This document shows positions 45,609 to 54,763 of a DNA stretch of 64,000 bases, in pieces. The DNA is from Marinicella gelatinilytica (GTDB lineage Bacteria > Pseudomonadota > Gammaproteobacteria > Xanthomonadales > Marinicellaceae): NCBI RefSeq assembly GCF_026410405.1, contig NZ_JAPMLN010000012.1, positions 35,932-99,931 of the forward strand, given 5' to 3'. The notes beneath the pieces were generated by a model. That model was not told the origin of the DNA. It did no database searches and was given only the letters and a program-made list of their open reading frames with translations. Every line of letters starts with the position of its first letter. Position 1 is the stretch's first letter. The translations under genes and the position numbers were made by a program.

Positions 45609-46487
45609 ATGCTTAAACTGATTGAAAAACACTGGCCTCAGGCCGTTCCTTATCTGCGTCTGATGCGGGCGGATCGGCCGATTGGGACTTTGCTGTTATT
45701 ATGGCCGGCCTGGTGGGCCTTGTGGAGTGCCGCTGAGGGTATGCCACCGTTTTCTTTGTGGTTGATTTTTACTTTGGGTGTGTTTTTGATGCGCTCGGCC
45801 GGTTGTGTTATTAATGACATTGCCGACCGCAAGTATGATGGCCATGTCAGCCGCACCCGTCAGCGGCCTTTGGCCATTAAAGAAGTATCTGTAAAACAAG
45901 CCTGGATACTATTTTTTGTTTTACTCGCTCTATCCGCCTCTTTATTGCTGTTCCTCAATCTACTGACTTTTTATTTGGCGTTAGCAGCGGCAGCTATCGC
46001 CATGACCTATCCGCTCATGAAACGCTATACCTATTTACCACAGGCTTATTTAGGTGTCGCCTTTTCTTTTCCAATTCCCATGGTCTACGCCCAAATAACA
46101 GGCACCGTGCCCAAAGAGGCTTGGTTGTTGTTTGTGGCAAATATTTTATGGACCATCGCCTATGACACCATTTATGCCATGGTCGACCGCAAGGATGACC
46201 TAAAAATAGGCATCAAATCCACGGCTATATTATTTGGGGACCTGGACAAAGTCATTATTGGTATTATTCAACTACTGACCATTATGGCATTTTACCTATT
46301 TGGGCAACAGACCGACATGGGTGGACTGTACTATCTGGCGGTGATTATTATCGTCTGGTTATTCGCTTATCAACAATTATTAATCGCCGGACGTAATGAA
46401 GAACGCTGCTTTAAGGCCTTTTTGCATAATAATTGGGTTGGTATGACCTTATTTGCCGGAATTTTTGCTGATTTCCTCTTGAAATAA
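45609..46487 (+). CDS. ubiA: 4-Hydroxybenzoate octaprenyltransferase
   Basis: UbiA attaches the polyprenyl chain to 4-hydroxybenzoate in ubiquinone synthesis, in the inner membrane. The 292-residue product from ATG 45609 has the two Asp-rich motifs: NDIADRKYDGHVSRTRQRP (near residues 70-88) and DTIYAMVDRKDDLKIG in the second half. About eight to nine membrane helices are present. The upstream ATG at 45591 adds six residues and is not needed. Confidence 0.95.
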   Translation: MLKLIEKHWPQAVPYLRLMRADRPIGTLLLLWPAWWALWSAAEGMPPFSLWLIFTLGVFLMRSAGCVINDIADRKYDGHVSRTRQRPLAIKEVSVKQAWILFFVLLALSASLLLFLNLLTFYLALAAAAIAMTYPLMKRYTYLPQAYLGVAFSFPIPMVYAQITGTVPKEAWLLFVANILWTIAYDTIYAMVDRKDDLKIGIKSTAILFGDLDKVIIGIIQLLTIMAFYLFGQQTDMGGLYYLAVIIIVWLFAYQQLLIAGRNEERCFKAFLHNNWVGMTLFAGIFADFLLK

Positions 46488-46552
46488 ACCAAATCAAACC
46501 TATATAGCTTATGAGTTTGGTGGCCGATCTCGGCATCAAACCGTTGAACCCG

Positions 46553-46571
46553 ACTTGGCCATTTGGCAAGT
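46553..46571. promoter_or_regulatory. Dyad in the leader of the Hsp20 gene
   Basis: ACTTGGCCA and TGGCAAGT can pair over 8 bp with one bulged G and a 2-base loop. It lies 41 bp before the Hsp20 start codon and could be a leader hairpin or a protein site. Confidence 0.3.
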
Positions 46572-46611
46572 CATTTTAAACTTAACGTATTGCTTAATAG
46601 GAGAATACATT

Positions 46612-47100
46612 ATGAATTTTGATTTAACCCCATTATTTCGTACTTCAATTGGTTTTGACCGTATGGCACAACTGTTAGATCAGGCTAATCGCATTGATCA
46701 AACCCCCAGTTATCCGCCCTACAACATCGAGCATTTGGATGAAAACAACTATCGCATCACTTTGGCCTTAGCCGGTTTTAGCGAGCAGGATTTAGACATT
46801 ACATCAGAACAAAACACCCTGACTGTCAGCGGTAAAATTGAGTCTGAACGTGAAGATAAGGATAAAAAATTCATCCACCGTGGTATCGCCACACGGACTT
46901 TTGAACGCCGCTTTCAGTTAGCTGATCATGTACGCGTCAAAGGCGCCAGCATGGACAATGGCTTATTGCACATTGAACTGGAACGCGAAATTCCGGAAGC
47001 AATGAAGCCACGCACCATTGAAATCAGCAATGGCCGTGGTCGTCAAACCATTGAGCAAAAACCTGAAGCCGTCAAAGACGATAAAAAACAAATCGCCTAA
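46612..47100 (+). CDS. Small heat shock protein, Hsp20/IbpA type
   Basis: Small heat shock proteins hold unfolding proteins in oligomers. From ATG 46612 (preceded by AGGAG with ideal spacing) the product has 162 residues. The N-terminus MNFDLTPLFRTSIGFDRMAQ is the IbpA-type start. The alpha-crystallin domain contains EHLDENNYRITLALAGFSEQ, then GIATRTFERRFQLADHVRV and the region GASMDNGLLHIELERE. The C-terminus has a PRTIEI motif (I-x-I tail anchor), then a charged end. An upstream in-frame ATG at 46555 gives an unrelated extension. Confidence 0.93.
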   Translation: MNFDLTPLFRTSIGFDRMAQLLDQANRIDQTPSYPPYNIEHLDENNYRITLALAGFSEQDLDITSEQNTLTVSGKIESEREDKDKKFIHRGIATRTFERRFQLADHVRVKGASMDNGLLHIELEREIPEAMKPRTIEISNGRGRQTIEQKPEAVKDDKKQIA

Positions 47101-47127
47101 ACGAATTTAGGTTTAAGTAAAACTAAA

Positions 47128-47155
47128 AGCCCGGGTCACGACCCGGGCTTTTTTT
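47128..47155 (+). terminator. Strong rho-independent terminator after the Hsp20 gene
   Basis: AGCCCGGGTC and GACCCGGGCT form a perfect 10-bp GC-rich stem with a 2-base loop, followed by seven T. Because the A-run on the left mirrors it, it may also end transcripts of the convergent S8 peptidase gene. Confidence 0.9.
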
Positions 47156-47198
47156 GTTACCAGATAAACCCAACCGTTGTCAGGTTTATCATTACGAT

Positions 47199-50100
47199 TT
47201 ACTCGCAAGCCTGTTTATCAAAACCATCTAAAAACAGATAGTCATGCACATGGATTGTTATGCTGTGAGGCTCGGTGGTATCGTTACCACCATTGGCCGT
47301 ACCTCCATTATCCTGCATTGAAACAGAAACCAGCGCTTGACCGGATTGCCCGGTAAAGACATAGCTCATCTGCCCCGAATTATCCACATCAACAGATGTT
47401 AAGACACCATTGGGATCTGCATCGATGTTCACCAGCATATCATTCACTTGCTGGCTATTATTTTCTGGAACATTGCCCATATCCATTTGACAAACAACTG
47501 TCTGTGAAGCTGGATTAGCCACTAAATCTAAAGGCATATAGACGGCTTTATTGGCGGTCATGCTGGGCTGATCATTAACACAATTAACCGTTACATTGAC
47601 TGTGGCTGTGGAACCACCATTTAAGGTATATGTAAAGGAATCAGAGCCACAGAAATCTGCATTCGGTGCATAGGTTACTGAGCTGGTTTGGTTCACCACC
47701 GTACCATGTGAACCTTGCGTCACACCCATAATATCCATCTGACCACCATCAGGATCAGTGTCATTTGCCAGAACATTCAGCATGGTCGCCGGATCATCTT
47801 CCGTCAAGGTGACGGTGTCATTCACGGCCGTTGGATCCACATTGGCAACAGCACAATGGTTACCGGTATCGGCAAAAGATTCAAACTCAAGTCCCCAACT
47901 GATTAAATTACCCCCTAATAAGTCCTCAATATCATAAACTGTCAAGATCCATGTACCATCGGCATTTTCACCATCAAAGGCACTCAGTAGATTACTGGGT
48001 TGATAGGTACCACCATCAGTGGGCGGACATGGCCAATTACCCGGTGTTGCCTCATCATCAAAATTCAAATCAAAATTATCTGAACTACCACAACTGGATG
48101 TCATGATTTTCACCGTAGTGCCTTCAGGAGAGGTTAACTCAATTTCTACATCTGCCATCCATGGATGAGTTCCACTCAGATTAAGCACATTAACGTCACT
48201 TAAAACACCAACACCGCTGATATTTAATGTAGAAATATTAGAAGAGTTATCGATAATAGCTTTAGGCACATCTGTACTCGGAATTTCGCCGGTGTTCTGA
48301 CCAGTTCCGGTATAAAAACGACGTGATAAAGAAGTACTGCCATTACCACAAACATTACTCGGCGTGACGCGCCAGTAATAACAGGATTCCGGGTTTAATT
48401 GACTGGTGGTAACCTCTGTGACACCATTTGAGGTGTTACCTGAAAAATCAACACTGCCAAACCCGGGATCATCGTCCACTTCAATCAAAAAGTCAGTACC
48501 GAAATTTGAACTCCAACTTAAAGTCGGGCTAAAACTACCTGCATAACTGTCATCAGCCGGACTATTCAATCCTGGCATCGCCGGAAAATTGAGAACTGAA
48601 AGCGTTAAGGCCTCATCATCAGTTTCACTGCTATTAACACTGTCTGTACCCGTGGCGGTCAGGTTATATTGACCTGCAGTCACACTTTGAATATTGCCAA
48701 CTGTTAGATTGGTTGTATTGGCCGGACTGACCACCGGATTCACTGAAAAGTTACACGCCGCAGCACTTGGACAACCACTGACTGACATATTGGTGGAACC
48801 GGTAAAATCGGTCAGGTTCAGTACATAATCAATCGACGATTGATTGCTACAGACTTCTAGATTGGTGCTATTGGCAGTTAATTGTGGTCCCACATTGATT
48901 ACAGCCAAAGCCGCTGCCGCATCCAATAATCCATCGCCACAATTTGAGGTGCTACAGGAAGACCCACTGGGAAAGCTGCGTGCAGAAACTTTTATGGCCG
49001 CCTCAACCTCAGCCGGTGTCAAAGCCGGATTAACACTGTACATTAAACCCGCTACACCGGCCACGTGTGGCGCCGCCATAGAAGTTCCTTGATAGAAAGC
49101 ATAGTTATCATTTCCCGGAGCGGAGGTGCCTGAATTGAGTGTCGAAAGCACACCATTACCACCACCGCCACCCGGTGCAGCAATATCAATTAATGCGCCA
49201 TAATTAGAATAAGAAGCACGATTGGCATTGCGATCGGTCGCAGCCACGGAAATCACATTATCACAATTGCCCGGATTATAACCGGATACGTTGGCATTGG
49301 AATTACCAGAAGCAACCACCACCACGGAACCATTGGCCACAGCAGCATCAATGGCGTTTTGTGAAGTGCTAGAACAACTACCTTGACCACCAAGACTTAA
49401 GTTTAAAACTTGTGCCGGGTTAGCATTATTCGGTACACCGGTCACAGTACCACCGGAAGCCCAGACCATGGCATCAGCGATATCTGACATAAGACCACCA
49501 CATTTACCCAGTACACGAACTGGTACTACTTTGGCATCATAGGCAATACCGGCCACACCTTGATTGTTATTGGTAACTGCTGAAATGGTACCGGCCACAT
49601 GGGTTCCATGCCATGATGAGTTTTGATTCTGAGGCGGATAACCGTTTCCACATTCACCGGCGCTCATCCAATCACCGGGATCACTGGCATCGGCATCTCG
49701 ACCATCTCCATCGTTCGCCATGAATACATCACTCATCATGTCATAGCCGCCAACGATATTCGCATTCAAATCAACATGAGGACGATATCCGGTATCAATC
49801 ACAGCAACGGTGACACCTAAACCGGTTGATACATCCCATCCGGCTTCTAAATTAATACCGCCAACAGCTTCATAATAATGCCATTGATCTTCATAATAAC
49901 TATCATCGGCCGTTGCAAATCGATATAAACGCTTGTCTTCTTCTACATATTCAACGGAACTGTCTTGTTTTATTTTTGCTAAAATATCTTGTAACTCTTT
50001 GTCAGAGTAATCTTTATCCAATTTAACCACCTGTGCATCATTGTACATATAACGATGATGCATCAAGGACACACCTGTTAAGACACTGAGGTGATTAATG

Positions 50101-50255
50101 TTATTGTCACTTTGTTGAATGTATGAGATATCAGAATCTTTATACTTAATAATCAGTTGGTCTTTTAACTCAGATGCCATCACAGAATGCGACATGGCAA
50201 GACCCAAAGCTGACATTAACAGTGTGGGTTTAAGAATTTGCTGTTTGATTTTCAT
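47199..50255 (-). CDS. Secreted subtilisin-like S8 serine protease with P-domain
   Basis: The 1018-residue protein has a signal peptide (1-27) and an N-terminal propeptide (to about 113). The S8 catalytic domain shows Asp154 (AVIDTGYRPH), His216 (SSWHGTHVAG), oxyanion Asn318 (VASGNSN) and Ser392 (GTSMAAPHVAG). Behind it come Ig/fibronectin-like parts, a proprotein-convertase P-domain (VLSDVNVLNLSGTHPWMADV, near 660-800), and a cadherin-like module with LNVLANDTDPDGG and CGSDSFTYT. The C-terminus has no obvious sorting signal beyond a final DYLFLDGFDKQACE. It is probably exported, with calcium-dependent stability and a nutrient-scavenging role. The GAGG about 9 bp upstream supports the start. 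Confidence 0.93.
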   Translation of the reverse strand: MKIKQQILKPTLLMSALGLAMSHSVMASELKDQLIIKYKDSDISYIQQSDNNINHLSVLTGVSLMHHRYMYNDAQVVKLDKDYSDKELQDILAKIKQDSSVEYVEEDKRLYRFATADDSYYEDQWHYYEAVGGINLEAGWDVSTGLGVTVAVIDTGYRPHVDLNANIVGGYDMMSDVFMANDGDGRDADASDPGDWMSAGECGNGYPPQNQNSSWHGTHVAGTISAVTNNNQGVAGIAYDAKVVPVRVLGKCGGLMSDIADAMVWASGGTVTGVPNNANPAQVLNLSLGGQGSCSSTSQNAIDAAVANGSVVVVASGNSNANVSGYNPGNCDNVISVAATDRNANRASYSNYGALIDIAAPGGGGGNGVLSTLNSGTSAPGNDNYAFYQGTSMAAPHVAGVAGLMYSVNPALTPAEVEAAIKVSARSFPSGSSCSTSNCGDGLLDAAAALAVINVGPQLTANSTNLEVCSNQSSIDYVLNLTDFTGSTNMSVSGCPSAAACNFSVNPVVSPANTTNLTVGNIQSVTAGQYNLTATGTDSVNSSETDDEALTLSVLNFPAMPGLNSPADDSYAGSFSPTLSWSSNFGTDFLIEVDDDPGFGSVDFSGNTSNGVTEVTTSQLNPESCYYWRVTPSNVCGNGSTSLSRRFYTGTGQNTGEIPSTDVPKAIIDNSSNISTLNISGVGVLSDVNVLNLSGTHPWMADVEIELTSPEGTTVKIMTSSCGSSDNFDLNFDDEATPGNWPCPPTDGGTYQPSNLLSAFDGENADGTWILTVYDIEDLLGGNLISWGLEFESFADTGNHCAVANVDPTAVNDTVTLTEDDPATMLNVLANDTDPDGGQMDIMGVTQGSHGTVVNQTSSVTYAPNADFCGSDSFTYTLNGGSTATVNVTVNCVNDQPSMTANKAVYMPLDLVANPASQTVVCQMDMGNVPENNSQQVNDMLVNIDADPNGVLTSVDVDNSGQMSYVFTGQSGQALVSVSMQDNGGTANGGNDTTEPHSITIHVHDYLFLDGFDKQACE

Positions 50256-50612
50256 TTATTTTACCTCTTTTTTTGAGCTGCATTGTATACCGATATCTCT
50301 GATCAATAAAACCACTAAAATAATTTTTGCCATTTTTATTGAAGCCTGTGTTCCTATAAAGATAATATTGGCCACATCACGTTTCATATAAATGTCCGGT
50401 AAAAGGTCCAATGAAATGGATTAACGAATACCAACAATGTAAATATATGTGATATTAACAATCACACATGGAATTATCATTCTTACTAATTAACTGACTT
50501 AGTCAAAGCCGACGAATAGTCAAAAGAACAATCTATTTTCAAGCCCACATAATTCACCCAATCCCCAGCCGATAGTCTGCTACAATCTCGAATTGTCTTT
50601 TTATCAGAAGCG
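50256..50612. other. Divergent intergenic region between S8 protease and MATE genes
   Basis: The 357 bp are AT-rich and must hold both promoters. A dyad TGTGAT-N7-ATCACA lies at 50448-50466; its 9-bp gap between TGTGA and TCACA is longer than in a canonical CRP site. I see nothing else. Confidence 0.4.
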
Positions 50613-51956
50613 ATGTTATCTGAATCTGCTGAACAACGTGATTTAACCCGAGGTTCGATTTATAAACACATGATCCGTATCGGTATTCCGGCGGCTTTGG
50701 GCATGTTGTTCAATACCTTATATAACCTCACGGATAATTGGTTCGCCGGGCGAATTTCGGATGATGCCTTATCGGGCCTGGCCATTGCCAGCATCGTGTT
50801 CGCGGCATTTTTAGCGTTGGGCATGGGTTTACAAAGTGGCACATCTGCGATGGTGGCGGCTGATTTAGGCACCAAGAAACCTGAAAAAGTCCGGCACTGG
50901 ATTAATTATTCCCATGGCATAACCTGGTTTTTATCATTACTGATTTTAGTCCTTGGCTTATGGTTCGCTAAAGACTTACTTAAATTCTTAAGCCAAGACC
51001 AGGCGATTATTGATAAAGCCTGGGATTACACTTCAGTAATACTGTTTGGCAATGTCTTTTTTAACCTCACCAGCGCCTTTGCAGGTGCTTTAATTGCCCA
51101 CGGTAATACCACCAGTTACCGCAATGTACTGGTGATCGGTTTTGTTGCTAACTGGCTGTTAAATCCCTTATTTATCTTTGTCTTTGATTTTGGCGTTGCC
51201 GGTTTGGCCTGGTCCACGGTATTCATCAAATTAGGATCAGCGGCCTACCTCTGGAAAGAACTTAAATCAGAAACCGGTCACTATGCAAAACCTGGCTACG
51301 ATTTCAGTCACTGGAAACAATTACTGGCGCAAATCATGCCCGCCAGCATGAACATGCTGACCATTATTATCGGTGGCTATATTACGATTTATTTTATCTC
51401 ACAATTTGGTGACAATCCGGTCGCCGGTTATTCGGTCGGAATTCGGCTTGAGCAATTACTATTAATGCCGGCATTGGGTTTAAATGCCTCGGTCATGGCA
51501 TTAATCGGACAAAACTACGGCGCAGGCAAATACAACCGGGTCAATGAGATATACAGAAAATCTCTAAAATTAGCTTTATTGGTCTCTGTCATCTTTATCC
51601 CCATCATGATCTTCTTATCACCCTTGATGATGGATCAATTTACCGACAACCCGGAAATAATTGCCGTGGGCGTCTATTATTTGCGCGTCGATGCCTTTGC
51701 CTTTTACGGCTACACCATGCTATTTTGCTCAAACGCAAGTTTACAGGCCATTAAACAACCGATGTTCCCACTGGTTATCGGAATCTTACGGCAGATGATC
51801 CTACCAATCATCGCATTTTACCTGCTTATTGAAGTTATGGATTATGGCTTACAGGCCATTTTCTGGTCCATTGTCGTGATTGTGCTTTCCAGCGCTGTGT
51901 TAGCTTACTTCTACACCCACAGACGACTTAAAGGGCTTTTATCGACTAAGGACTGA
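50613..51956 (+). CDS. MATE-family multidrug efflux transporter
   Basis: The 447-residue protein has about 12 membrane helices and the MATE start TRGSIYKHMIRIGIPAALGML. LYNLTDNWFAGRISDDALSG follows, where the aspartate of the first bundle is visible. The internal half-repeat starts near residue 240 (LLAQIMPASMNMLTIIIGGY). MATE transporters export cationic drugs or toxins using Na+ or H+. No regulator is adjacent. Confidence 0.92.
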   Translation: MLSESAEQRDLTRGSIYKHMIRIGIPAALGMLFNTLYNLTDNWFAGRISDDALSGLAIASIVFAAFLALGMGLQSGTSAMVAADLGTKKPEKVRHWINYSHGITWFLSLLILVLGLWFAKDLLKFLSQDQAIIDKAWDYTSVILFGNVFFNLTSAFAGALIAHGNTTSYRNVLVIGFVANWLLNPLFIFVFDFGVAGLAWSTVFIKLGSAAYLWKELKSETGHYAKPGYDFSHWKQLLAQIMPASMNMLTIIIGGYITIYFISQFGDNPVAGYSVGIRLEQLLLMPALGLNASVMALIGQNYGAGKYNRVNEIYRKSLKLALLVSVIFIPIMIFLSPLMMDQFTDNPEIIAVGVYYLRVDAFAFYGYTMLFCSNASLQAIKQPMFPLVIGILRQMILPIIAFYLLIEVMDYGLQAIFWSIVVIVLSSAVLAYFYTHRRLKGLLSTKD

Positions 51957-52140
51957 CGCTATGTCAGGCTAGCCCTATTTTGTAAAAACCTGAGTGGGTT
52001 TACAAAAATTATCCAGATATTCAGACAATCAAAATTCCGACCATTTTTTAGCTAAACGAATTTGGCGTGACTACTCCTGATTAGTTTCAAAACACCACGT
52101 AAAATTCGAAAATATAACCTGAATATCGATCCAATAAAAC

Positions 52141-52171
52141 CTCCTCTCTCGAGAGGGGAACGACGGGTGTT
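52141..52171. repeat. GAGAGGGG palindrome, copy 1
   Basis: CTCCTCTCTCGAGAGGGGAA is followed by CGACGGGTGTT. The same arrangement (CTCTCGAGAGGGGA, then GGGTGT) recurs at 52821-52852, and a shorter variant lies at 52784-52803; together they bracket the DUF559 gene. Confidence 0.7.
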
Positions 52172-52191
52172 ACCGCATCCTGCTATCGCTG

Positions 52192-52357
52192 TACACCTAA
52201 ATTGATTTACAAGGACGCAAGGAATGCATAGATTGTCTGATCACCAACAGTAGGCCATTAAGGCAACGGCAGGACTGCCGTTTTACCATGCGAAGCAACC
52301 CGAAGGGCTGTTGGCATGGATGTCATAAAGTACAACAATATATGCCCTTTAGGTGTA
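52192..52357. mobile_element. 166-bp element with inverted ends and strong internal hairpins
   Basis: TACACCTAAA (52192-52201) faces TTTAGGTGTA (52348-52357), an exact 10-bp inverted repeat. Inside are a perfect hairpin AACGGCAG-GA-CTGCCGTT (52265-52282) and a second one with CCATGC and GCATGG outer arms around CAACCC/GGGCTGTTG (52286-52318 region). The composition suggests a MITE-like element or a structured RNA. No coding frame is present. Confidence 0.5.
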
Positions 52358-52362
52358 TGTTT

Positions 52363-52743
52363 TTAGAACCGGTTTTCCTCTATCCCATCAATAACACGTT
52401 TTAGATGAGTCACGACGCCCTCACTATTATCCATCACGTCTTTATCTGTAAAACGAACAACCATTAAACCAACATCCTCTAATGCCTTCTGTTTCTGAAT
52501 ATCCCTATTTTGACCCTCTTCAAAATCATGCGTATAACCATCAAGCTCAATAACCAACTTCAATTCATAGCAATAAAAATCAACGATGTAATTAAGTAAC
52601 GGTTTTTGCCTGATGAATCGATAACCCTTAAGCTGTTTACCTTTCAAAAACTGCCATAATTTGATTTCAGATTTCGTCGATTGATTCCTCAACTGCCTGG
52701 CTAATTCTTTTAATTTTGGGTTATAGGGAATAATCTTTCGCAT
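52363..52743 (-). CDS. DUF559 (Vsr-like) endonuclease-domain protein
   Basis: From ATG 52743 the product has 126 residues with the DUF559 pattern: NPKLKELARQLRNQSTKSE, then LWQFLKGKQLKGYRFIRQKP and DFYCYELKLVIELDGYTHD, with the catalytic-type D and ELDG. The C-terminus contains KALEDVGLMVVRFTDKDV. The fold is related to the very short patch repair endonuclease; biological role is unknown. These genes often sit as solitary mobile-like genes, and GAGAGGGG palindromes occur on both sides here. The ATG at 52776 gives a non-family extension. Confidence 0.88.
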   Translation of the reverse strand: MRKIIPYNPKLKELARQLRNQSTKSEIKLWQFLKGKQLKGYRFIRQKPLLNYIVDFYCYELKLVIELDGYTHDFEEGQNRDIQKQKALEDVGLMVVRFTDKDVMDNSEGVVTHLKRVIDGIEENRF

Positions 52744-52783
52744 GTTAACTGCGGTTTTTTTAACGATTTTACACACCCCCTAA

Positions 52784-52803
52784 CCCCCCTCTCAAGAGGG
52801 GAG
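52784..52803. repeat. GAGAGGGG palindrome, copy 2 (variant)
   Basis: CCCCCCTCTCAAGAGGGGAG, with AA in place of CGAG-centre. It lies 41 bp from the DUF559 start codon and close to copy 3. Confidence 0.6.
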
Positions 52804-52820
52804 AATAAATTATTACAAAA

Positions 52821-52852
52821 CCTCCCCTCTCGAGAGGGGATTGAGGGGTGTG
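52821..52852. repeat. GAGAGGGG palindrome, copy 3
   Basis: CCTCCCCTCTCGAGAGGGGA followed by TTGAGGGGTGTG. CCCCTCTCGAGAGGGG is a perfect 16-bp palindrome. It ends 10 bp before the DEAD-box helicase stop and could act as its terminator. Confidence 0.75.
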
Positions 52853-52861
52853 TTTCTTTTT

Positions 52862-54763
52862 TTACTTCTTCGGCTTCCTGCCCGGCTTTTTACCATCTTT
52901 TCGTTTGGCTTTGCTGCGAGGCTTGCGGTTGGCTGATTTATCTTTTTCGCTTTTACGGTCTTTGGATTTGCGTTTGCTCGGCTTATCGTTATCGTGTTCT
53001 CCTTTAGGGCCTTTAGGACCTTTGGGTCGTCCTGATGAAGCACCGAGTTTCTTGATTTCGCTTTTGCGTCCGCATAAACGGGCATTCCACAGGATGTTCA
53101 TGATTTCTTTGGGCATATCTGCCGGGAGATCGACGGTGGTGATTTGATCATAGATATCAATCTGGCCGATGTATTCACGATCCAATTCCGCTTCATTACA
53201 AATCATGCCTACGATATTACTGGGTTTAACACCCTGCTCGCGGCCGACTGAAACCTGAAAGCGCTCCATTTCAATCTCAGGATGCTCAAGTAATGGTACC
53301 GGTGTTGGGTCAATGTCATCATGGCCGGTGTTGCCGCGGCTGCGGCGGGGTGATTTAACGCGATCCGCGTCATGATTAAAGCCGGTTTTAACACCTTTGT
53401 TGCGCTCATGCCCTTCACTTTTACTCTCGGTCAATAACAGACCTTTGTCACCGTGAATCATATAGGCCAAGGCCGCGGCAATTTGGTTTGGGTCATAGTC
53501 AGTTTCCGACTCAAATTCATCCACCAGCTGTTGATAAATTGATAAATCTTTGGCCGCCAGCGTCTCGCTGATTTGATTCTTAAAGCGTCGCATGCGATTG
53601 ACATTGATGTCATCCACCGATGGCATATTCATGGTCTGAATGGGTTGTTTGGTGGCTTTTTCAATCATCCGCAACATCCGCTGTTCACGTTTGGTGATAA
53701 ACAAAATCGCTTCACCGGAACGACCGGCGCGTCCGGTGCGACCAATCCGATGTACATACGACTCAATGTCATAGGGAATGTCGTAATTGATGACATGGCT
53801 GATCCGTTCAACATCCAGTCCACGCGCCACCACATCAGTACCAATCAGGATATCGATGGCCCCACTTTTTAATTTCGACACCAAACGTTCACGTTGCTTC
53901 TGCACCATGTCGCCATTTAAGGCTTCCGCAGAAAACCCGCGCGCCTGCAGTTTTTCAGCCAGTTCTTCAGTGGCCATTTTAGTTCTGACGAAAATCAGCA
54001 CCCCGTCAAAATCCTCGACCTCTAACACCCGCGTCAAGGCATCCAGTTTTTTCAAGCCACTGACCATCCAATAGCGTTGATTGATGTTCTTGGCGGTGGT
54101 GGTTTTGGTTTCAATTTTAATATCAACCGGCTGATGCAAATGGTTCACCGCGACTTTTTTAACCTGCTTCGGCATGGTCGCTGAAAACAAGGCAATTTGG
54201 CGATCTTTTGGTGTGTGGCTTAAAATCCAATCGACATCATCAATAAAACCCATGCGCAACATTTCATCCGCCTCATCCAACACCAAAGTCCGCAGATGAT
54301 CCAGCTTCAAGGTTTTCCGCCGCATATGATCCATCACCCGGCCCGGTGTACCCACCACAACCTGAACACCGCGTTTTAGCTGCTTTAATTGAATGTCGTA
54401 ACTCTGGCCACCGTAAATCGGCAGCACATGAAAACCTTTAATATGACGCGCATAGGTCTGAAATGCTTCTGCCACCTGAATTGCCAACTCCCGCGTCGGC
54501 GTTAACACCAGCACCTGCACACCTTTTGCGTTTGCATCCAAATTCGACAAAATCGGCAAAGCAAAGGCCGCGGTTTTACCGGTCCCTGTCTGCGCCTGTC
54601 CCAGCACATCTTCCCCCGCCAATATCGGCGGAATACTGGCCGCCTGAATCGGTGAAGGCTGCTCATAGCCACTTTCTTTAACGGCTTGAAGAACCTCTGC
54701 GGATAAACCCAAATCATCAAAGCGTTGTGGGGAGTTGGTTTGCGACATATTAGATTTCGGCAT
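52862..54763 (-). CDS. deaD: DEAD-box RNA helicase, DeaD/CsdA type
   Basis: DeaD unwinds RNA in ribosome assembly, especially in the cold. The 633-residue protein has AQTGTGKT (57-64), PTRELAIQ (89-96), DEAD (163-166), SAT (194-196), ARGLDVE and HRIGRTGRAGR. A DbpA-like RNA-binding domain follows (FQVSVGREQGVKPSNIVGMI, near 510-530). The C-terminal tail is extremely basic (Lys/Arg/Ser-rich, from about residue 575), as in DeaD. ATG at 54748 (MSQTNSPQ) is an alternative start. Confidence 0.93.
   Translation of the reverse strand: MPKSNMSQTNSPQRFDDLGLSAEVLQAVKESGYEQPSPIQAASIPPILAGEDVLGQAQTGTGKTAAFALPILSNLDANAKGVQVLVLTPTRELAIQVAEAFQTYARHIKGFHVLPIYGGQSYDIQLKQLKRGVQVVVGTPGRVMDHMRRKTLKLDHLRTLVLDEADEMLRMGFIDDVDWILSHTPKDRQIALFSATMPKQVKKVAVNHLHQPVDIKIETKTTTAKNINQRYWMVSGLKKLDALTRVLEVEDFDGVLIFVRTKMATEELAEKLQARGFSAEALNGDMVQKQRERLVSKLKSGAIDILIGTDVVARGLDVERISHVINYDIPYDIESYVHRIGRTGRAGRSGEAILFITKREQRMLRMIEKATKQPIQTMNMPSVDDINVNRMRRFKNQISETLAAKDLSIYQQLVDEFESETDYDPNQIAAALAYMIHGDKGLLLTESKSEGHERNKGVKTGFNHDADRVKSPRRSRGNTGHDDIDPTPVPLLEHPEIEMERFQVSVGREQGVKPSNIVGMICNEAELDREYIGQIDIYDQITTVDLPADMPKEIMNILWNARLCGRKSEIKKLGASSGRPKGPKGPKGEHDNDKPSKRKSKDRKSEKDKSANRKPRSKAKRKDGKKPGRKPKK

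Larger units (their letters stand above)
51957..52362. other. Intergenic region with palindrome and structured element
   Basis: The 406 bp contain a CTCTCGAGAG palindrome (52146-52155 region) and a 166-bp element with inverted ends (52192-52357). No gene is seen. It separates the MATE gene from the convergent DUF559 gene. Confidence 0.5.

Noticed and set aside
50448..50466. TGTGAT-N7-ATCACA as a CRP site
   Set aside because: The distance between TGTGA and TCACA is 9 rather than 6 bp, so it does not fit the CRP consensus.
51940..51957. CTAAGGACTGAC at the end of the MATE gene as another border repeat
   Set aside because: Only CTAAGGAC is shared and it lies in coding sequence; probably chance.
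52848..53147. 99-codon plus-strand frame rich in Leu and Arg
   Set aside because: It is the complement of the Lys/Arg-rich tail of the DEAD-box helicase.
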